Positions 61,798 to 64,000 of a stretch of DNA of 64,000 nt are shown here, piece by piece. Each line of letters opens with the position of its first letter. The stretch's first letter is position 1. The notes beneath the pieces were generated by a model. It was not told the origin of the DNA. It worked only from the letters and a program-made list of their open reading frames with translations, and searched no databases. The DNA lies in assembly GCA_020444045.1 (NCBI GenBank), contig JAHLLS010000012.1:1-64000 (forward strand), read 5' to 3'. A program made the translations under genes and the position numbers. The stretch is from Deltaproteobacteria bacterium (lineage in GTDB: Bacteria > Desulfobacterota > Desulfobacteria > Desulfobacterales > UBA5852).

Positions 61798-63506
61798 CGA
61801 TGGAACACCTCATCGCGGTGGCCCGGGGGGATCAGCCGGCCGATCTTCTGTTGCGCAACGGCAAGCTGGTGAACGTCTATTCCGGAGAAATCCTGGAGGT
61901 GGACATCGCCGTCGCGGCCGGGCGCGTCGCCGGCTTCGGCCCGCGGTCGGCCCGGTCCGAGGTCGACCTGCAGGGACGCTTCGTGGCGCCGGGTTTTATC
62001 GATGCCCATGTGCACATCGAAAGCGCCATGGCCTCCCCCGCCGAGTTCGCCCGGGCCGTGCTGCCCCGCGGCACGACCACCGTGGTGGCGGATCCCCATG
62101 AAATTGCCAATGTACTGGGCATTGCCGGCATTGAGTACATGCTGCAAGCGACGGCATCCCTGCCGATGCAGTTCTTCTTCACCCTCTCCTCCTGCGTTCC
62201 GGCAACATCCATGGAAACCGCGGGGGCGGCGTTGACGGCTGAAACGCTGACCCCACTCATGTCCCATCCGCGCGTGGTGGCGCTGGCCGAAATGATGAAT
62301 TTCCCCGGGGTGATCCAGGGCGATCCGTCTGTGATGGCCAAGATCCGGCTGGCCCGGGACACCCGCAAACGCGTGGACGGCCACGCCCCCGGTGTCCAGG
62401 GCCCTTCCCTGGACGCCTATATCGCCGCCGGGGTCGCCAGTGATCACGAGTGCATCACCGCCGCCGAAGCCATGGAGAAACTGCGGCGCGGCATGCACAT
62501 CATGATTCGCGAGGGAACCGGTGCCAAAAACATGGCGGCCCTGCTGGACATCATCCAACCGGCCACCGCCCATCGGCTCATGTGGTGCACCGATGACCGG
62601 CACCCCCATGACATCCTGGCGGAAGGGCATATCGATGCCATGGTCCGCCAGGCGATTCGGTTGGGCGTCGCCCCGCATCTGGCCATCCGCCTGGCCACCT
62701 TGAACCCGGCCGCTTATTTCAGCCTGCCCCGCACGGGCGCCATCGCGCCCGGTCAACGCGCCGATATGGTGGTTTTCAGCCGATTGGAGGACCCTGTGGT
62801 GGAAGCGGTTTACGCGGGCGGACAGCGGGTGGCCGAAGACGGCCGTCTGCTCGAAACGGCCGTCTTCCCCGATCCGATCCCGCCCGCCCCGGCAATGCAC
62901 GTGGATCCGGCCGCTCTTGATTTCCGTGTAACCGCGGACGGCCCCCGCATAAGGGTCATCGAGATCGTCCCCGGACAGATCGTCACACGCCAGGGGCAGG
63001 AGGCGACACCCGTCGCGGACGGCCGGGCGGTTGCCGACCCGGACCGGGACCTCTTGAAAATTGCGGTGGTCGAGCGCCATCGGGGTACCGGACGCACCGG
63101 CATCGGCTTTGTAAAGGGCATGGGATTACGGCGCGGGGCCATCGCCTCCAGCGTGGCCCACGATGCCCACAACATCATTGTGGTGGGGGCCAGCGATGAC
63201 GATATGCACACTGCCGTGCGTCAAGTCGTGGCGATGCAGGGCGGCCTGGCCGTGGCGGCGGATGGAAGGATCCTGGCCAGCCTGGCCCTGCCCATTGCCG
63301 GCCTGATGTCGCCCGAGCCCATCCGCTCGATCCAGGAACAGTTGACGCGGTTGACCCGGGCGGCCGGGGATTTGGGGACTTCTCTGACAGATCCTTTTAT
63401 GACGCTGTCCTTTCTGGCCTTGCCCGTGATCCCCGAATTGAAGATTACCGATATGGGGATAGTGGATGTCAATCGCTTCGAACCCGTTGATCTTTTTGTT
63501 CAATAA
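61794..63506 (+). CDS. ade: Adenine deaminase
   Basis: A 570-residue adenine deaminase of the bacterial Ade type. It starts LIAVARGDQPADLLLRNGKL, has the metal-binding FIDAHVHIESAM, GTTTVVADPHEIANV, the bridging Glu in LAEMMNFPGV, DGHAPGV, SDHEC and CTDDRHPHDI. The C-terminal domain has SVAHDAHNIIVVGASDDDM. It converts adenine to hypoxanthine and ammonia. The ATG overlaps the preceding stop as ATGA. In this operon it would handle adenine released in nucleoside salvage. Confidence 0.94.
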   Translation: MTMEHLIAVARGDQPADLLLRNGKLVNVYSGEILEVDIAVAAGRVAGFGPRSARSEVDLQGRFVAPGFIDAHVHIESAMASPAEFARAVLPRGTTTVVADPHEIANVLGIAGIEYMLQATASLPMQFFFTLSSCVPATSMETAGAALTAETLTPLMSHPRVVALAEMMNFPGVIQGDPSVMAKIRLARDTRKRVDGHAPGVQGPSLDAYIAAGVASDHECITAAEAMEKLRRGMHIMIREGTGAKNMAALLDIIQPATAHRLMWCTDDRHPHDILAEGHIDAMVRQAIRLGVAPHLAIRLATLNPAAYFSLPRTGAIAPGQRADMVVFSRLEDPVVEAVYAGGQRVAEDGRLLETAVFPDPIPPAPAMHVDPAALDFRVTADGPRIRVIEIVPGQIVTRQGQEATPVADGRAVADPDRDLLKIAVVERHRGTGRTGIGFVKGMGLRRGAIASSVAHDAHNIIVVGASDDDMHTAVRQVVAMQGGLAVAADGRILASLALPIAGLMSPEPIRSIQEQLTRLTRAAGDLGTSLTDPFMTLSFLALPVIPELKITDMGIVDVNRFEPVDLFVQ

Positions 63507-63524
63507 GAAAGGAAACATCATTCC

Positions 63525-64000
63525 ATGCAAGACGCCCAACAATCGCTGCGTCCCATCTGGCTGGACGACGCCAACGGCGAGGTCAATGTGATCGACCAGC
63601 GCAGCCTGCCCCACGAACTGGTGGTTCTCGAACTGCAGACGGTGGACGACACCATCTATGCCATTCAGGAGATGGTGGTCCGCGGTGCCCCGCTCATCGG
63701 TATTACCGCTGCTTATGGTGTCTATCTGGCGGTCAAAAACACCCCGGCCGAGGCTGATGCAGACCATCTAACGGCCGAATGTGACCGTATCAAAGCCGCC
63801 CGCCCCACGGCGGTCAATTTGCAATGGGCCGTGGAGCGTGTCTTGGCCGCCATCCATGCCCGGTCGGACGATCAATGGCTGGAAGCCGCCCGGCAAGCCG
63901 CCGGCGCCATCGCCGAGGAAGAAGCCGAAAACTGCCGCCTGATCGGCCGTCACGGCCTGCGCCTCATCGAAGCCATCAGCCAGCATAAAAATGGTGCGAC
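63525..64000 (+). CDS. mtnA: S-methyl-5-thioribose-1-phosphate isomerase, 3' end outside window
   Basis: The first 158 codons of an MtnA: SLRPIWLDDANGEVNVIDQR, then IYAIQEMVVRGAPLIGITAA (the RGAPLIG motif) and RPTAVNLQWAVERV. It isomerises methylthioribose-1-phosphate to methylthioribulose-1-phosphate in methionine salvage or the related shunts. The ATG at 63525 follows a gaaagga ribosome site and lies 18 bases after the adenine deaminase stop. Its presence shows that the PNP and deaminases act on methylthioadenosine products. The frame is open to the window edge. Confidence 0.93.
   Translation, partial: MQDAQQSLRPIWLDDANGEVNVIDQRSLPHELVVLELQTVDDTIYAIQEMVVRGAPLIGITAAYGVYLAVKNTPAEADADHLTAECDRIKAARPTAVNLQWAVERVLAAIHARSDDQWLEAARQAAGAIAEEEAENCRLIGRHGLRLIEAISQHKNGA

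Overview
The window looks like chromosome of a sulfate- or sulfite-reducing member of the Desulfobacterota (Desulfobacterales-like), high in GC. The grounds are a taurine dissimilation cluster of the Tpa/Ald/Xsc type, an RnfB-type iron-sulfur flavoprotein next to NuoE/NuoF-like subunits, a selenocysteine-type in-frame TGA, and several small conserved proteins of the kind seen in this group. No rRNA, tRNA, CRISPR array, insertion sequence or phage module was seen.

Layout. 1-4.4 kb: the end of a repeat-rich membrane protein, a histidine phosphatase, a spermidine-synthase-fold methyltransferase, an EmrE-like transporter, a remnant of an HpcH/HpaI aldolase and a zinc-knuckle methyltransferase. 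4.4-13.7 kb: a minus-strand operon of five genes built from three modules (circularly permuted ATP-grasp, alpha-E, transglutaminase), each present twice; it is a predicted but unproven peptide-ligation system. 13.8-25.6 kb: Ca/Na exchanger, fatty acyl-CoA ligase, nucleoside-gate membrane protein, glycosyltransferase, PilZ protein, serC, hisD, a frameshifted lysine-oxoglutarate-reductase-like gene and a D-cysteine-desulfhydrase-like enzyme. 25.7-29.5 kb: an ECF sigma locus with two paralogous TPR/OmpA-like proteins and a secreted Gly/Lys/Asn-rich protein.

29.7-37.5 kb: an amino-acid-type ABC transporter (one permease frameshifted, no binding protein nearby), then ald, tpa and xsc and a GntR/FadR-type regulator. 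Tpa converts taurine to sulfoacetaldehyde, Xsc cleaves it to acetyl phosphate and sulfite, and Ald recycles alanine to pyruvate. Matching palindromic sites overlap the probable promoters of both xsc and the regulator. 37.6-43.8 kb: DegV protein, an unknown conserved protein, citrate synthase, a nucleobase permease and upp with a folded RNA candidate between them, and a small exported protein.

44-52.9 kb: priA, a DUF1573 protein with an in-frame TGA exactly at the first Cys of its CGC motif (probable selenoprotein), a HAD hydrolase, two related intergenic repeat elements (one bounded by perfect 22-bp inverted repeats), a small zinc-ribbon protein, polA, a rhomboid protease and an RseC-like protein. 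52.9-58 kb: an RnfB-GltD fusion with NuoF-, DRTGG- and NuoE-type proteins, probably one electron-transfer complex. 58.2-64 kb: a purine/methylthioadenosine salvage operon (PNP, two MTA/SAH-deaminase-like amidohydrolases, adenine deaminase, and mtnA cut by the window edge).
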